A stretch of DNA of 40,001 nt, taken from positions 1 to 40,001 of the forward strand of contig JAAYOH010000102.1 in assembly GCA_012520375.1 (NCBI GenBank), read 5' to 3'. The notes under the pieces were generated by a model. That model saw nothing but the letters and a program-made list of their open reading frames with translations, did not search any database and was not told the DNA's origin. The DNA comes from Clostridiales bacterium (GTDB taxonomy: Bacteria; Bacillota; Clostridia; Christensenellales; Aristaeellaceae). Both the position numbers and the translations under genes were made by a program. Shown one piece after another: positions 39,665 to 40,001 of this stretch; position 1 is the stretch's first letter; every line of letters begins with the position of its first letter.

Positions 39665-40001
39665 ATGGCCTTTGACGACCGTTTCGACGCAGTGATCTTC
39701 GATATGGATGGCACCATGCTGGACTCCATGTCCCACTGGCGCAGGATCAACTATGATTTTCTGGAGCGCCGGGGCCTGCAGCCCCCGGCGGACATCCGGG
39801 AAAACCTGATGTTCATCCACAACAAACAGGCCATTGCCCGGTATATCCAGGAATTTCACCTGCCCCTGAGCCCCGAGGAAATCTTGGAGGAATATCGGGC
39901 CATCATGCGGGGGTATTACCTGGGCGCCGTCCTGCCCAAACCCTACCTGTTCACCTATCTGTCGCACCTGAAACGGCGGGGCAAGCGCATGTGCGTAGGC
40001 A
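39665..40001 (+). CDS. HAD-superfamily hydrolase, N-terminal part (runs off the window)
   Basis: 112 codons are visible. Motif I FDMDGT places the nucleophile at D13 and the general acid at D15, followed by a helical cap (SMSHWRRINYDFLERRGL) as in beta-phosphoglucomutase-like phosphatases. Motifs II-IV lie beyond the edge, so substrate and length are unknown. AGAGAGG precedes ATG 39665. It is probably cotranscribed with the AlaX gene. Confidence 0.88.
   Translation, partial: MAFDDRFDAVIFDMDGTMLDSMSHWRRINYDFLERRGLQPPADIRENLMFIHNKQAIARYIQEFHLPLSPEEILEEYRAIMRGYYLGAVLPKPYLFTYLSHLKRRGKRMCVG

Noticed and set aside
1-40001. CRISPR arrays, rRNA or tRNA genes, complete insertion sequences
   Set aside because: No regularly spaced repeats, no cloverleaf-like sequences and no transposase frames were found by eye; a tRNAscan and an IS search would settle this.

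Overview
The window looks like chromosomal DNA of a GC-rich Clostridia-type member of the Bacillota. Supporting signs are strong AGGAGG ribosome-binding sites, TTGACA/TATAAT-type promoters, a DnaD-family gene next to a DnaC/DnaI-type helicase loader, a CtsR-type heat-shock operator, and the GGGtGRT/Fe-S scaffold gene pair. I cannot place the genus. Most of the window is clearly GC-rich. The first 555 bases (about 42% G+C in one sampled line) and the 6.6-14.2 kb block (about 50% in sampled lines) are poorer in G+C, which suggests acquired DNA. No rRNA, tRNA, CRISPR array or complete insertion sequence was seen.

Layout. 1-555: 3' part of a DinD/BRO-like gene. 657-6286 (minus): galactoside operon of aldo/keto reductase, MelA-type alpha-galactosidase and LacZ-type beta-galactosidase, from one good promoter. 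6.4-14.45 kb: an accessory island. Two ABC half-transporters and an SRPBCC protein read rightwards; a methyltransferase, a DcsG-like ATP-grasp enzyme and an alpha/beta hydrolase read leftwards. Both units start at promoters carrying the same GTTAG-N6-CTAAC palindrome, and the island is bracketed by a roughly 50-bp direct repeat. 14.7-17.0 kb: a secreted flavoprotein with two FMN-binding domains and an FAD domain. 17.15-18.9 kb (minus): Fe-S scaffold and GGGtGRT genes. 19.1-22.6 kb: two divergent FAD oxidoreductases around a palindromic double promoter. 22.6-24.1 kb: polytopic membrane protein. 24.2-27.1 kb: DnaD-like, DnaC-like and tRNA-editing genes with overlapping ends. 27.4-32.6 kb (minus): a 2-oxoacid dehydrogenase operon (E2, E3, fused E1). 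Then a low-molecular-weight phosphatase, a secreted caspase-fold protein lacking both catalytic residues and carrying six Ig-like repeats, glycyl-tRNA synthetase, a small heat-shock protein, an AlaX-type tRNA-editing protein and a truncated HAD hydrolase.

The best candidate for an undescribed system is the 6.4-14.45 kb island. Its two convergent units share one operator type and combine small-molecule enzymes with an ABC pair of the siderophore-transporter kind, so it may make, modify or move a metal-binding or otherwise metal-regulated metabolite (inference). The island also shows its own history: the junction between the SRPBCC and ATP-grasp genes is duplicated on both sides of the hydrolase gene, one half decayed in each copy. 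The second notable item is the secreted pseudo-caspase at 33.2-36.1 kb.
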